A DNA stretch of 10,511 bases from Treponema sp. (GCA_031275035.1 JAISPH010000016.1:1-10511); one strand, 5' to 3'; positions 1 through 7,557 are shown, counted from the first letter of the stretch. The notes: generated by a model from the letters alone, not told the origin. Translations and numbers: made by a program.

Positions 1-81
1 GCGCCATAATCCGCCTTCCTGGCGGATTATGGCATTGGAGACGGGGCTGGAACCCGAGGCGATATATACGAACTGCGTTTA
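1..81. repeat. Left copy of long terminal inverted repeat
   Basis: Bases 1-56 are a perfect reverse complement of 10393-10448. Extending inward to base 81 (partner 10368) adds only three mismatches, at 57, 71 and 73. The copy comprises a hairpin cap (3-33), a unique-looking linker ending in GGAACCCG (49-56), and the first palindromic unit of the adjacent array. The window begins exactly at base 1 of the match, so the repeat may extend further left out of view. No target-site duplication can be assessed and no transposase is encoded between the copies. Confidence 0.93.
3..33. repeat. Hairpin cap of left inverted repeat
   Basis: GCCATAATCCGCC (3-15) and GGCGGATTATGGC (21-33) are perfect 13-bp complementary arms around the 5-nt loop TTCCT. 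The same hairpin recurs at 10416-10446. No T-run follows on the minus strand within the window, so it is not a textbook intrinsic terminator. It could still act as a 3'-end stabiliser, a recombination or recognition site, or a protein-binding site. Confidence 0.9.
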
Positions 82-255
82 TATGCGGGGGATGGTGATA
101 TATACGAAGTGCGTTTATATACCGGGCTGGTGGATGTAACACGCATTCGCTTTATTTCCGGGCGGGGGGCGGGTTTGGGACAGGTCCGCGGCGATATATA
201 CGCAATGCGTATATATGCCAGGCGGATGGATGTAACACGCATTCGCTTTATTTCC
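61..255. repeat. Left array of ~37-bp-spaced palindromic units
   Basis: Five units share an ACG core at 68, 104, 141, 200 and 237, giving spacings of 36, 37, 59 and 37 bp. Three units (61-86, 98-123, 193-217) have arms like ATATATACG and CGTTTATAT around a short centre. The unit at 194-216 is a perfect 11-bp-arm palindrome around A205. The other two units (131-159 and 227-255) belong to a second type containing GATGTAAC and GCTTTATTTCC. Spacers are G-rich. The orientation is opposite to that of the array at the other end of the window. The block lies downstream of the minus-strand operon and has no credible coding content. Confidence 0.88.
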
Positions 256-263
256 AGGCGGGA

Positions 264-276
264 GGCGGATTATGGC
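264..276. repeat. Orphan half of the hairpin cap
   Basis: GGCGGATTATGGC is an extra exact copy of the right arm of the cap hairpin (21-33), without its partner arm. It sits just after the last in-phase left unit, so the left block has a cap arm at both of its edges. This may mark the inner boundary of a copied element. Confidence 0.75.
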
Positions 277-281
277 GTCGA

Positions 282-302
282 AGTTTGGGTAATGCCCAAA
301 CT
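282..302. repeat. 8-bp-stem hairpin
   Basis: AGTTTGGG (282-289) and CCCAAACT (295-302) are perfect complements around the loop TAATG. A second inverted repeat follows five bases later. No T-tract adjoins it on either strand. Its role is unknown; it may be a 3'-end structure of the minus-strand operon. Confidence 0.7.
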
Positions 303-306
303 CCAC

Positions 307-342
307 CTGTCCGCCAACGGCATCCATACCGCAGGCGGACAG
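307..342. repeat. 9-bp-stem extended hairpin
   Basis: CTGTCCGCC (307-315) pairs perfectly with GGCGGACAG (334-342). Inside the loop, CGG (318-320) can pair with CCG (329-331), extending the structure. Function is unknown. Confidence 0.65.
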
Positions 343-426
343 CCTAAAAACAGCGACGTCCTTGCCACCGCCCTGCGGGCGCAATCCGGCATGGAGAGTG
401 GTGTGGGTCTAGGACGAGTCTGGGGG

Positions 427-452
427 CATATATACGCAATACATATATACGC
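427..452. repeat. Isolated array-like element, direct-repeat form
   Basis: CATATATACGC occurs twice, at 427-437 and 442-452, as an 11-bp direct repeat with a 15-bp offset. It uses the half-site of the array units, but in tandem rather than inverted orientation. It stands about 70 bp 3' of the transglutaminase stop codon and about 200 bp from the last array unit. Confidence 0.7.
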
Positions 453-522
453 CAGAAAAGGACGGAGCGGATGCAGGCGTCCGGCGCTCTCCACATCTGT
501 TCCTCGTCTTTGCGGTTTTTCT

Positions 523-3500
523 TCACTCCTCCGTAAAGATCGCCTCCCCCAGGGCAAGGGCAAAGGCGCTCATATCCCCCGCCGCAAACGAAGCCAGGGG
601 AATGTTGCGCCGGAATACCGGTTCGCCCCGGAAACTGTCGTAGAGCTCGCAGGCAAATTCGTCTCCGGCCGCCGTCAGGCTGAGCCGGAATCTGGGCCTG
701 CCCGCGCCCCCTGCCCGCTGCGGTTCAACGCCTATGCGCCGGAGGACCCGGCGCAGGTTCCGTTCTGTCCGGCGACCGGGATCGCCGCTTTCCAAACTGG
801 CGGCAGTGCCGGCGCTAATGACAAGCTCCACGGGCAGCCTGATTCCCCGCTGGCGAAGGGCGCCCCGGTTAAGGGCATAGAGCCGTTCTCCGGGACGCTG
901 GGTATCTTCGCCGGTTCCGGCGGCGGCCCGGAGGAATATGCCGCCCAGGCCGGGCCGGGCAAGTTCGGCGTACACATCGGCAATGATGTCCCGCTCCCAA
1001 ACGGGATCAAGGCTTTCCAGCGCTTTCCGCAGCAGACCTCCGTTTCTCCGTAAAATTCCTTCTTCGGCGTCGTAGGAAGGTTCAGACAGGGGTATAAGGG
1101 GAATTTCAAGATCCCTGGCGGCCCTCAGGTAGCTTAAACCCCGGCGGGGATAGAACTTAAACGCATTATAGTACTGCAGCAGGGCCTCCAGATGGGGCCC
1201 GCCGTCTTTCATCCTCAATGACGGAAAACGGGACGGGCTGTAATCGTTGGCGGAAAGGAGGCTGTACTTTTCAAAAAGGCGGCGGTGAACAGCGGCCTTA
1301 AACCAGCGCCCGGTTCTCCGAAACCGGCCCTGTACCCAATCCCCGAAAGAGGCGTAGAAGGTAAAGGCTTCGGTCTTCTCAAGGCCTTCATAGGTCTTGT
1401 AGAGGATCTCGTGAAGATCCCGCCTGTACTGTACCGGATCGGTGCCGTAGTTGAGCATCCAGGAAAGATCGCCGGTATTAAGGCTGTCTTCGCCGTAAAG
1501 CCGGGCCTCCTCGAGGCGGCCCGCGATCTGATAGACCTGGGCCAGATCCATTTTGGAAAGGGTAGAGGTATCGGCCTGGTAAGCATCCTGAAATTCCCCA
1601 AGAGCTCTGGCAATATCAAGCTGGCGGAGAAACAGTTCCCCCTGCATCAGCCGCCCCGAAACCCGGCTGCGGGAAGCAAGGGACAGGCCGGTCCGGTTAA
1701 ATGATTCAGCATAGCGGTAAAAGCGGCTCTCCAAAATTGCCAGATTGTAATGGGCCACCGCGACAAAGTCCCTGTCCCCCAGGGCCGCTCCCCGCTCTAT
1801 GGCGTCCAAATAGCGGCTCTTGGCGTCGCCGTAGCGGAACATATCCGCATAGATCGTTCCCAGGGTCATGGAAATATCCGCGTCCGTTCCGTTGCGCTTA
1901 ATAAAAGCCTGAATAAGATTTTCCGCATCCCCAAGGCGGTGCAGTTTGTAATACATCCAGCCCAGATGATTTACCGCTTCCTTGTTATCCCCGTCTAAAA
2001 CCAGGAGCCGTTCCAGATAGCCCGCGGAAATCCCGTTCTCGTTAAGATGTCCCGATGTTTGAAAAAGCTGGTACAGCAGCCCCGGATCGGAAGGAAGCGC
2101 CCGGTCAAGTTTTCGGTACTCGTCCCGGGCAAGGCGGTAGAGCCCCCGGCTGAAGTAGAGATCCCCCAGGGTCCAGGGAAAGCGTATGTCTCCGGGGAAA
2201 CGTTCCGCCCCCTCCGTATAGAGTTCGACGGCCCGCTCCCAGAATTCCCCGGCCTGGGCTTGAGAGGCTTCGTCAAAAAGCCGGTCCGCCTCGCTGCCCT
2301 GGGCTCCGGCCCGGTCCCCTGCGGGGATCAGCATAAAAAGGATGAGCAGCAGCGCCGGAACGCCGCCGGCAGATTCGTCCTTCCGTCCTGCAGGCAAAAT
2401 AAGCGCCAGGGGCGGCAGGAGCCAGGCAAGAAGCCGCCGTCCCGGAACGACCGACCTTTTGTATCCGGCGGAAAAGAAAACATAGGCCTCCTGCATCGCC
2501 TTCAGATCCGCGGAGGTATAGGCGGGGGCATAGCGGGCGGCGGCGGCGCACTGATAGAGACGGTAGACCCCGGGAACAACGGAGTCCATGGCTTTGGCCC
2601 ATTCGGCCCCGGTAACGGAAGCCGTCCGCCGCCGGCCGGCCAGGGCAAGCCGCCTTAAAACATGGTCCCAGAGAAGGACCCCCTTCCTGCGGGGCTTCCG
2701 GCTCAATCCTGAGGCGGCCAGCGGGGAAAGGCGCATAAAAAGCATGGCCCCCGCAAAAAATACAACGCAGAGGAAGATCCAGCTTCTCCGGATAAAACGA
2801 ATCGTCCATTCTCCGGCGGCGGCAAGGGCCGAAGCGTCCGCTTCGCCGGTCCCTTCCCGGGGAACCAGTCTGGAATGGTTGTTCAAAATTTCCTTAAGCA
2901 GCCGTTCAAAGCTGTCCTGTACATCCGAGGGAAGCCGGAATTCTTCATTCTCCGCCATTATGGTCGTGGTCGGGTCGTATTCTATCCAGCCGTATCCGGG
3001 ATACCGGACTTCTACCCAGGCATGGGCCATGTCCGCCCTGACGGGGTAATAGTCAAAGGTATTAAGCTGGGGATCGATAAAGAAACCCACCGCCGTCCTG
3101 GCGGGTATTCCCAGGGAACGGAGAAGTATGGTCATGGCAAAGGCATAGTATGAGCAGTAGCCCTTCTTCGACTTAAAGAGAAAGAATTTAAGCTGATCCC
3201 CGTCGGGGGCTATCCCCGGTTTCAGGCTGTACCGGTATTCGCCGAATTTAAGCCCCTCGTAGATACCCTGTATCTTTTCCCAGTAGTTTTCCAGGCCCGC
3301 AGTCATTTGCCGGGCATAGGCGGCAATTTCCTCATCGCCGCCGTACTCGGTATAAAAGGCATACTCCCCGGCGCTCAGGCCCAGCTCCGCCGGAGAAGGC
3401 ATACCCCGGACCAGGCTTATCAGTTCGAGGAGGCCGGCTTCACTGACCCGGCTCCGCACTCCATAGGCGGAACTGAAGGAAGAAGCGTCCCAGGTATCAA

Positions 3501-4611
3501 AGGGGATAATCTCTGCGGGTTCCTTCATGGCGATAAAGGCGGCGGCGTCAAAATTTACCAGGTAGTATTCCTGGTTTGTCATGCGGGTATTCCAAACATC
3601 TTCGGTCTCCAGCGCCGTTTTTCCCTGGGGAAGCTGCCGGGGATGGGCCCGCTCGTCAATATCCCCGGCGTGGAAAAATCCCCGGTCTTTGGAATAACCG
3701 GACAGTACAAAACGGCGGAGCAATATGTGGCCGTCTTCCCTGTCTTTTTTTACAATAAAAATCAGATCGTCGTTCATCGAGATTTCATTTTCCAGCCGCA
3801 GAAACTGGGAAAAGTCAAAACGGAAAAACTTGGGCTCCAGAAGGCCGCCGCCGCGGTTCAGGGCCCGTTCCTGGGAAGGCCCGATGAACAGTACGCTCCC
3901 CGCCAGGATCAGAATAAACAAAGCCAGACCCGTCCAGAGGCCTTCTTTTTTTTTCAGCCGGTATTCCGGAGGGATGGAGAGCATCACCGCAAGAATCTGC
4001 AGAAAGAGGATCATCCCAAAAAAGGCAATCGTAAAAACCGGCCAGCGGTATGCCTCCATCCCGGCGGTCCGGGCAATAGAGAAGAGGACCACCAGGAGGG
4101 CATCGGCGGCGATGATGTCGGCCCGCAAAAAGCGCCGGGACCGGAGGGAGCCGTAGGTGCCCAGGGCGGTCCAGTAAAACGGGACAAGGGAGACAAAGTT
4201 GTTGTGATCCAGCCCAAGGAGAAGGGAATCCAGGATCAGCGCCGGTCCCGGTATAAAAAGCCGGGGAAGGGCAATCAGGGCCCGGGCCGCCCAGGGTATC
4301 AGGATCAGGGTGATTACCGCCGCCGGAGGAGGCATCCGCCTCTTAAAGAGCCTCCAGGCGGCGGCAAAGGCCAGAAGGAGGGCGGCGGCGAAAACCGGGG
4401 TATCCGCCAGCTCCGCCGCAAAGAGACGAAACTGCCAGAGTATGCCGAAGAGGGCCAGGGAACGGAGTATCAACGCCGCAAGCCATTGCCGATCCGCCGC
4501 CGTTACGGGCAGCCCCCCGCGCAATACCGGAACAGGCTTAGAAACAGAGACGCCGGGCACGGATTCCCCCCCTGCAATTATAGATACGCACACAGCCTTC
4601 GGCGGCGGCAT
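523..4611 (-). CDS. Membrane transglutaminase-TPR fusion protein (TgpA-like)
   Basis: This predicted inner-membrane protein of 1362 aa is about twice the length of usual TgpA-type transglutaminases. Around six hydrophobic segments lie within residues 42-244, followed by an extracytoplasmic region and a transglutaminase-like core. The triad is Cys486 (GYCSYYAFAMTILLRSLGIPAR), His530 (MAHAWVEV) and Asp546 (IEYDPT). A further membrane segment lies at about 610-628. Two hydrophobic segments follow at about 727-742 and 751-763; the second ends in AGA-Q (768-771), resembling a signal-peptide cleavage site. TPR-like helices run from about 785 to 1010, then a C-terminal region I do not recognise. The chemistry (transamidation, cleavage or binding) cannot be fixed from sequence. 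It is the last gene of the MoxR/DUF58 operon. ATG 4611 has GAGGGAG nine bases upstream but overlaps DUF58 by 74 nt; GTG 4560, behind a G-run, is an equally possible start giving 1345 aa. Confidence 0.93.
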   Translation of the reverse strand: MPPPKAVCVSIIAGGESVPGVSVSKPVPVLRGGLPVTAADRQWLAALILRSLALFGILWQFRLFAAELADTPVFAAALLLAFAAAWRLFKRRMPPPAAVITLILIPWAARALIALPRLFIPGPALILDSLLLGLDHNNFVSLVPFYWTALGTYGSLRSRRFLRADIIAADALLVVLFSIARTAGMEAYRWPVFTIAFFGMILFLQILAVMLSIPPEYRLKKKEGLWTGLALFILILAGSVLFIGPSQERALNRGGGLLEPKFFRFDFSQFLRLENEISMNDDLIFIVKKDREDGHILLRRFVLSGYSKDRGFFHAGDIDERAHPRQLPQGKTALETEDVWNTRMTNQEYYLVNFDAAAFIAMKEPAEIIPFDTWDASSFSSAYGVRSRVSEAGLLELISLVRGMPSPAELGLSAGEYAFYTEYGGDEEIAAYARQMTAGLENYWEKIQGIYEGLKFGEYRYSLKPGIAPDGDQLKFFLFKSKKGYCSYYAFAMTILLRSLGIPARTAVGFFIDPQLNTFDYYPVRADMAHAWVEVRYPGYGWIEYDPTTTIMAENEEFRLPSDVQDSFERLLKEILNNHSRLVPREGTGEADASALAAAGEWTIRFIRRSWIFLCVVFFAGAMLFMRLSPLAASGLSRKPRRKGVLLWDHVLRRLALAGRRRTASVTGAEWAKAMDSVVPGVYRLYQCAAAARYAPAYTSADLKAMQEAYVFFSAGYKRSVVPGRRLLAWLLPPLALILPAGRKDESAGGVPALLLILFMLIPAGDRAGAQGSEADRLFDEASQAQAGEFWERAVELYTEGAERFPGDIRFPWTLGDLYFSRGLYRLARDEYRKLDRALPSDPGLLYQLFQTSGHLNENGISAGYLERLLVLDGDNKEAVNHLGWMYYKLHRLGDAENLIQAFIKRNGTDADISMTLGTIYADMFRYGDAKSRYLDAIERGAALGDRDFVAVAHYNLAILESRFYRYAESFNRTGLSLASRSRVSGRLMQGELFLRQLDIARALGEFQDAYQADTSTLSKMDLAQVYQIAGRLEEARLYGEDSLNTGDLSWMLNYGTDPVQYRRDLHEILYKTYEGLEKTEAFTFYASFGDWVQGRFRRTGRWFKAAVHRRLFEKYSLLSANDYSPSRFPSLRMKDGGPHLEALLQYYNAFKFYPRRGLSYLRAARDLEIPLIPLSEPSYDAEEGILRRNGGLLRKALESLDPVWERDIIADVYAELARPGLGGIFLRAAAGTGEDTQRPGERLYALNRGALRQRGIRLPVELVISAGTAASLESGDPGRRTERNLRRVLRRIGVEPQRAGGAGRPRFRLSLTAAGDEFACELYDSFRGEPVFRRNIPLASFAAGDMSAFALALGEAIFTEE

Positions 4612-5785
4612 CGTAACGTTCTCCCTCGTAGAGAAAAAGCAGATCCGTCTGCCGGTTTCCCCGGCGTTTCAAAAAACGGTCCAGAACGGAATCCGCCGCC
4701 CCGGTCCGGGGCAGGGCCAGGACAAGGACCCCGCCGGCGTCTCCCTCCGGCGGAAGAGGCAGCTCCCCCGGATCGGTCAACGCTGCGGGATAGGCCAGAA
4801 CGGCGGCCAGTTCCGGGGGACTGCCCCCCAGGATGCTTCCCCCGGCATAACCGGTTTCAATAATCAGCCCCGACTCAACATAGGCCATAACCCCCGCCAG
4901 GGCATATTCACAGAGCAGATCCACTCCGCGGAGGCCCCCCTCTTCATCGTACAAGCGGGGATCCCGCTGGGTATCCAGCAGCAGCGTAAGCTTCCCCCGG
5001 GGCGGAGGTTCCCGTTCTTCCTCCCGGACAAAGAGATCCCCCGCATGGCCGTAGAGCTTCCAGTTGATCCGCCGGGGATCGTCCCCGGGCACATAGGGCC
5101 GGTGATCGATGAGATTGTCGCTGCGGAGAAAACGGGACGCCGCCCGGCGTTCAATCCCGCCGCCCCGAGGGGCCGGGGGAAAAAATTCCGCCCCCGCTCC
5201 GGGCAGGGCCAGCAGCCGGGGGAGGCGGTCCTGGGGCACGGGGATACGGATACGGAAAAGGCCCAGGGCGTCGCCGATGGTAAATTCATCGCGGGGCCCG
5301 TAGTAGGCGCCCCGTTTTTCTACGGGAAAAGAGAGGGCGTCCTTATCCGGCACGCCGGGATCAAAAACATGGCGGATAACGCGCCCGTCCCGGGTCGTCA
5401 GATTCAGCTCATAACGGAGAAGCACCCCCGGCAGGCGGATAAAACCCTTCCCGTCCCCCCGGAATACCATCTCCCCCCTTCCGCCGGCGGCGGTTTCCCG
5501 GGGCGCAATACGGGCCAGAAGAAGAGAAGCCCGCCGCCGGTGGAAAAGGCCAAGAACCAGCGAGGCGGCCAGGGTATAGGCCAGAACCGCAAAGAAGACC
5601 GTTCCGGTCAGGGTCAGAACCAGCTCTCCCCGCAGGGTCCCCAGGGTAAAGGCAATAACGCCGGTGAGCAGCGCAAAGATCCCCATGGTCCGGGGAACGG
5701 GCAGAAGAACGGGAAAAGGCCGGGCCGGAACCGTACCGGAGGGGAGGACCGGATCAGCCGGCCTTGAGCCCGTTGATTCGCGCAA
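4538..5785 (-). CDS. DUF58 family protein
   Basis: A 415-aa protein with two N-terminal membrane segments (about 36-52 and 54-80), a beta-rich middle part, and the DUF58 signature at 229-251 (RPYVPGDDPRRINWKLYGHAGDL). A strand ending LLLDTQ (268-273) begins the von Willebrand-A-like fold that often follows; its metal site looks degenerate because the usual DxSxS is absent. DUF58 proteins are routinely encoded beside MoxR ATPases and are thought to be their partners in envelope-protein assembly; the biochemical role is not established. The chosen start is TTG 5785, because GGGAG lies seven bases upstream and the first in-frame ATG (5686) has no ribosome-binding site. This start overlaps the end of the MoxR gene by 32 nt, which suggests translational coupling. 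Confidence 0.95.
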   Translation of the reverse strand: MRESTGSRPADPVLPSGTVPARPFPVLLPVPRTMGIFALLTGVIAFTLGTLRGELVLTLTGTVFFAVLAYTLAASLVLGLFHRRRASLLLARIAPRETAAGGRGEMVFRGDGKGFIRLPGVLLRYELNLTTRDGRVIRHVFDPGVPDKDALSFPVEKRGAYYGPRDEFTIGDALGLFRIRIPVPQDRLPRLLALPGAGAEFFPPAPRGGGIERRAASRFLRSDNLIDHRPYVPGDDPRRINWKLYGHAGDLFVREEEREPPPRGKLTLLLDTQRDPRLYDEEGGLRGVDLLCEYALAGVMAYVESGLIIETGYAGGSILGGSPPELAAVLAYPAALTDPGELPLPPEGDAGGVLVLALPRTGAADSVLDRFLKRRGNRQTDLLFLYEGERYDAAAEGCVRIYNCRGGIRARRLCF

Positions 5786-6710
5786 GGCAGATCTCCCGGA
5801 TTAATTTTTCCCCCTGGGCCCTGGGATCCCGCAGTCTCAGCCGGTGGGTAAGGACAGGAACGGCCAAAACAGTAATATCTTCGTCGATCACATAATCCCG
5901 GCCTTTAACCAGGGCCAGGGCCCTGACCGCGGCAAGCAGATGGAGCGCCGCCCGGGGAGAAGCTCCCAGCAGAAAACCCCGGTGAGTACGGGTGTCCCGG
6001 ACTATATCCGCAATAGCTCCCTTCAAACCGGGATGACAGAAAATCCCCGCCGCGGCCGACCGGAGGGCGGTAAAATCCGCTTTCCGGATCACCGGTTCCA
6101 GGCTTTTCAGGGCCCCTTCGGCGGGGTTTTCTTCCAGAATGGCCAGTTCCGCCCCGCGGTCGGGGTAGCCCAGGGAAAGGCGCATCATAAAGCGGTCCAG
6201 TTGGGCCGCCGGCAGGGGAAAGGTTCCCTCGCTTTCGATAGGATTCTCGGTGGCAATAACAAAGAAGGGCTCCGGGGGCCGGTGGGTAGAGGCGCCGATA
6301 GTTACCTGGCCTTCGGCCATTACCTCCAGCAGGGCGGATTGTACCTTGGGGGTGGTCCGGTTGATCTCGTCCGCCAGAACAATGTTGGCCAATACCGGAC
6401 CGGGTACAAAACGGAAGGACCGGCTTTCGGGATCAAATACATCGACCCCGGTAATGTCATAGGGAAGAAGGTCCGGGGTAAACTGAATGCGCTTAAAGAG
6501 CAGGGGCCTTTTGCCGTCGGCGATAAGCCGGGCAAAGGTCTTGGCCACCGTGGTTTTCCCCAGTCCGGGGTTATCTTCGATAAGCACATGACCCCCCGCA
6601 AGAATCGCCGCAGTAAGCAGTTCCAGAAATTCCCGTTTTCCCCGGATAATCCGGGAAGCCCCCTCCAGCAGGGCCGATACCGCGGCGGCGGATTCCAGTT
6701 CAATATCCAT
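5754..6710 (-). CDS. MoxR family AAA+ ATPase
   Basis: A full-length cytoplasmic MoxR ATPase of 318 aa. Walker A is NPGLGKTT (47-54) and Walker B is IVLADE (110-115), followed by the family hallmark INRTTPKVQSALLEVM. Sensor 1 is ATENPIE (153-159), LDRF (171-174) lies in the arginine-finger region, and sensor 2 is GASPRA (249-254). MoxR proteins are ATP-driven chaperones that usually work with products of adjacent DUF58 or VWA genes, matching the next gene here. It is the first gene of the minus-strand operon. ATG 6710 has only a weak ribosome-binding site (GCTGAAATT precedes it). A possible -10 hexamer, TGTTAT on the minus strand (6725-6720), would give a very short leader. No active-site residue is obviously missing. 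The family call is firm; the physiological substrate is not known. Confidence 0.97.
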   Translation of the reverse strand: MDIELESAAAVSALLEGASRIIRGKREFLELLTAAILAGGHVLIEDNPGLGKTTVAKTFARLIADGKRPLLFKRIQFTPDLLPYDITGVDVFDPESRSFRFVPGPVLANIVLADEINRTTPKVQSALLEVMAEGQVTIGASTHRPPEPFFVIATENPIESEGTFPLPAAQLDRFMMRLSLGYPDRGAELAILEENPAEGALKSLEPVIRKADFTALRSAAAGIFCHPGLKGAIADIVRDTRTHRGFLLGASPRAALHLLAAVRALALVKGRDYVIDEDITVLAVPVLTHRLRLRDPRAQGEKLIREICLARINGLKAG

Positions 6711-6772
6711 AATTTCAGCATAACACAGCGGAAGCGGTTGCGTATATCCGCAAAAAAGATTACCTTACCACT
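6711..6772. promoter_or_regulatory. Divergent control region between the two operons
   Basis: This 62-bp gap must hold the promoters of both the MoxR operon and the lipoprotein operon. It contains an inverted repeat, TTGCG (6738-6742) and CGCAA (6749-6753), around a 6-nt loop. TTGCGTATAT (6738-6747) is identical to a half-site in the last right-array unit (10376-10385). A weak plus-strand promoter is possible: TTGCGT (6738-6743), a 17-bp spacer, TACCTT (6761-6766). Its -10 would lie six bases before the ATG, implying a leaderless or near-leaderless mRNA, which agrees with the lack of a Shine-Dalgarno. The promoter assignment is tentative. Confidence 0.5.
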
Positions 6773-7519
6773 ATGAAATACTTTACGGTACTCATAGCGG
6801 CATTCTGCCTTTTAACGGGATGTGCCACCCTCGGGGGAGGCAGGGATCTTTCGTCTCATTCGCCGGTAAACATTGTCTCGGTGGTTTCAAACTACGATAT
6901 TAACTGGGACGGCGAAGGGCCTTCCCTGGAACGGAGCCTTGCCACCAGCACCGGCGCCTTTGTCAAAAGGGCCCTTCAGAAGAATCGCCAGGAAACCAGG
7001 GTGCGCATCTCCAAGGCCGATGAGCTTATAAACGAAGCGGACCTGACTCTGCGGGGCATTGCCGCCGACGCGGGGATTGCCGCCTTTGCCGGGAAGGACG
7101 AGGTCATTGCCGCCCAGGCCTATGCCGGCGCCAGGATCAACCCCCGGCAGGATAACGAGGATACCGTCGCCGCCGAAGGCTACCGTTTTGTCTATTTCCG
7201 GGACAAGGACTTCCCCGGAAACATGGCCCGGGAAACCGGCGCAGGCAGCCTTATGTTTGTAACCTTTTCCTTTACCAAGGTCGTAGCTTCGGGGGTGGCG
7301 AGAAACGGCACCATGCGGGCCAAGGTTGAAATGAACGTGCGGATCGTCAGTGCGGCGGGGAAAACCATTTTCAACAGAAGCCTCAACCTGACCAGCAGCG
7401 AGAAGATCCCCGTCTCCGGGGGCTACTATGAAGAGCCGGATCTGATGCAGCTCTTCCGTTCCGCCATCAGCGACATCTGTTATGAATTTGTTGCCCAGTT
7501 TAAGTCAACCAAATGGTAA
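6773..7519 (+). CDS. Predicted outer-envelope lipoprotein of unknown function
   Basis: A 248-aa protein opening with a short basic/hydrophobic signal sequence and the lipobox LLTGC, with lipidated Cys17. It should therefore be exported and anchored as a lipoprotein. The mature part has alternating beta-strand and short helix patterns: VNIVSVVSNYDINWDGEG near the N-terminus, and a strand series around 160-215 (SLMFVTFSFTKVV, VEMNVRIVSAAGKTIF). I recognise no named family. It is the first gene of the plus-strand operon and lies 44 bp before the regulator gene, with no terminator in between. There is no convincing ribosome-binding site before ATG 6773, but the lipobox position supports this start. 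A structural or surface role in the envelope is inference only. Confidence 0.85.
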   Translation: MKYFTVLIAAFCLLTGCATLGGGRDLSSHSPVNIVSVVSNYDINWDGEGPSLERSLATSTGAFVKRALQKNRQETRVRISKADELINEADLTLRGIAADAGIAAFAGKDEVIAAQAYAGARINPRQDNEDTVAAEGYRFVYFRDKDFPGNMARETGAGSLMFVTFSFTKVVASGVARNGTMRAKVEMNVRIVSAAGKTIFNRSLNLTSSEKIPVSGGYYEEPDLMQLFRSAISDICYEFVAQFKSTKW

Positions 7520-7551
7520 GCCGGCCCGGGAACAGCCGCCCGCAGTTTTTC

Positions 7552-7557
7552 AGGAGA
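7552..7557 (+). promoter_or_regulatory. Ribosome-binding site of the regulator gene
   Basis: An AGGAGA-type Shine-Dalgarno lies about seven bases before ATG 7564 and fixes that start. It contrasts with the weak or absent sites before the lipoprotein and MoxR genes. Confidence 0.75.

Larger units (their letters stand above)
277..522. other. Non-coding stretch between left array and minus-strand operon
   Basis: These bases lie 3' of the transglutaminase gene and hold no credible gene. They contain two hairpins (282-302 and 307-342) and one isolated array-like element (427-452). A T-rich stretch at 514-523 lies just past the stop codon. On the transcribed minus strand it reads as A-rich, so it does not make an intrinsic terminator. 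Open frames crossing this stretch are low-complexity and have no recognisable homology. Confidence 0.6.

Noticed and set aside
3..33. Rho-independent terminator for the minus-strand operon
   Set aside because: The hairpin is strong, but no T-tract follows within the window and it lies about 490 bp beyond the stop codon. It is kept as a repeat feature instead.
109..1053. Plus-strand open frame over the left array and the 3' end of the transglutaminase gene
   Set aside because: It runs through palindromic repeats and antisense to a well-supported gene, with biased composition and no recognisable domain.
3307..4863. Long plus-strand open frame antisense to the transglutaminase and DUF58 genes
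   Set aside because: It is Arg/Gly/Pro/Gln-rich with no domain, and is the expected mirror of GC-rich third codon positions in the real genes.
4310..5767. Long plus-strand open frame antisense to DUF58
   Set aside because: Same codon-bias artefact; the minus-strand frame has the clear DUF58 signature.
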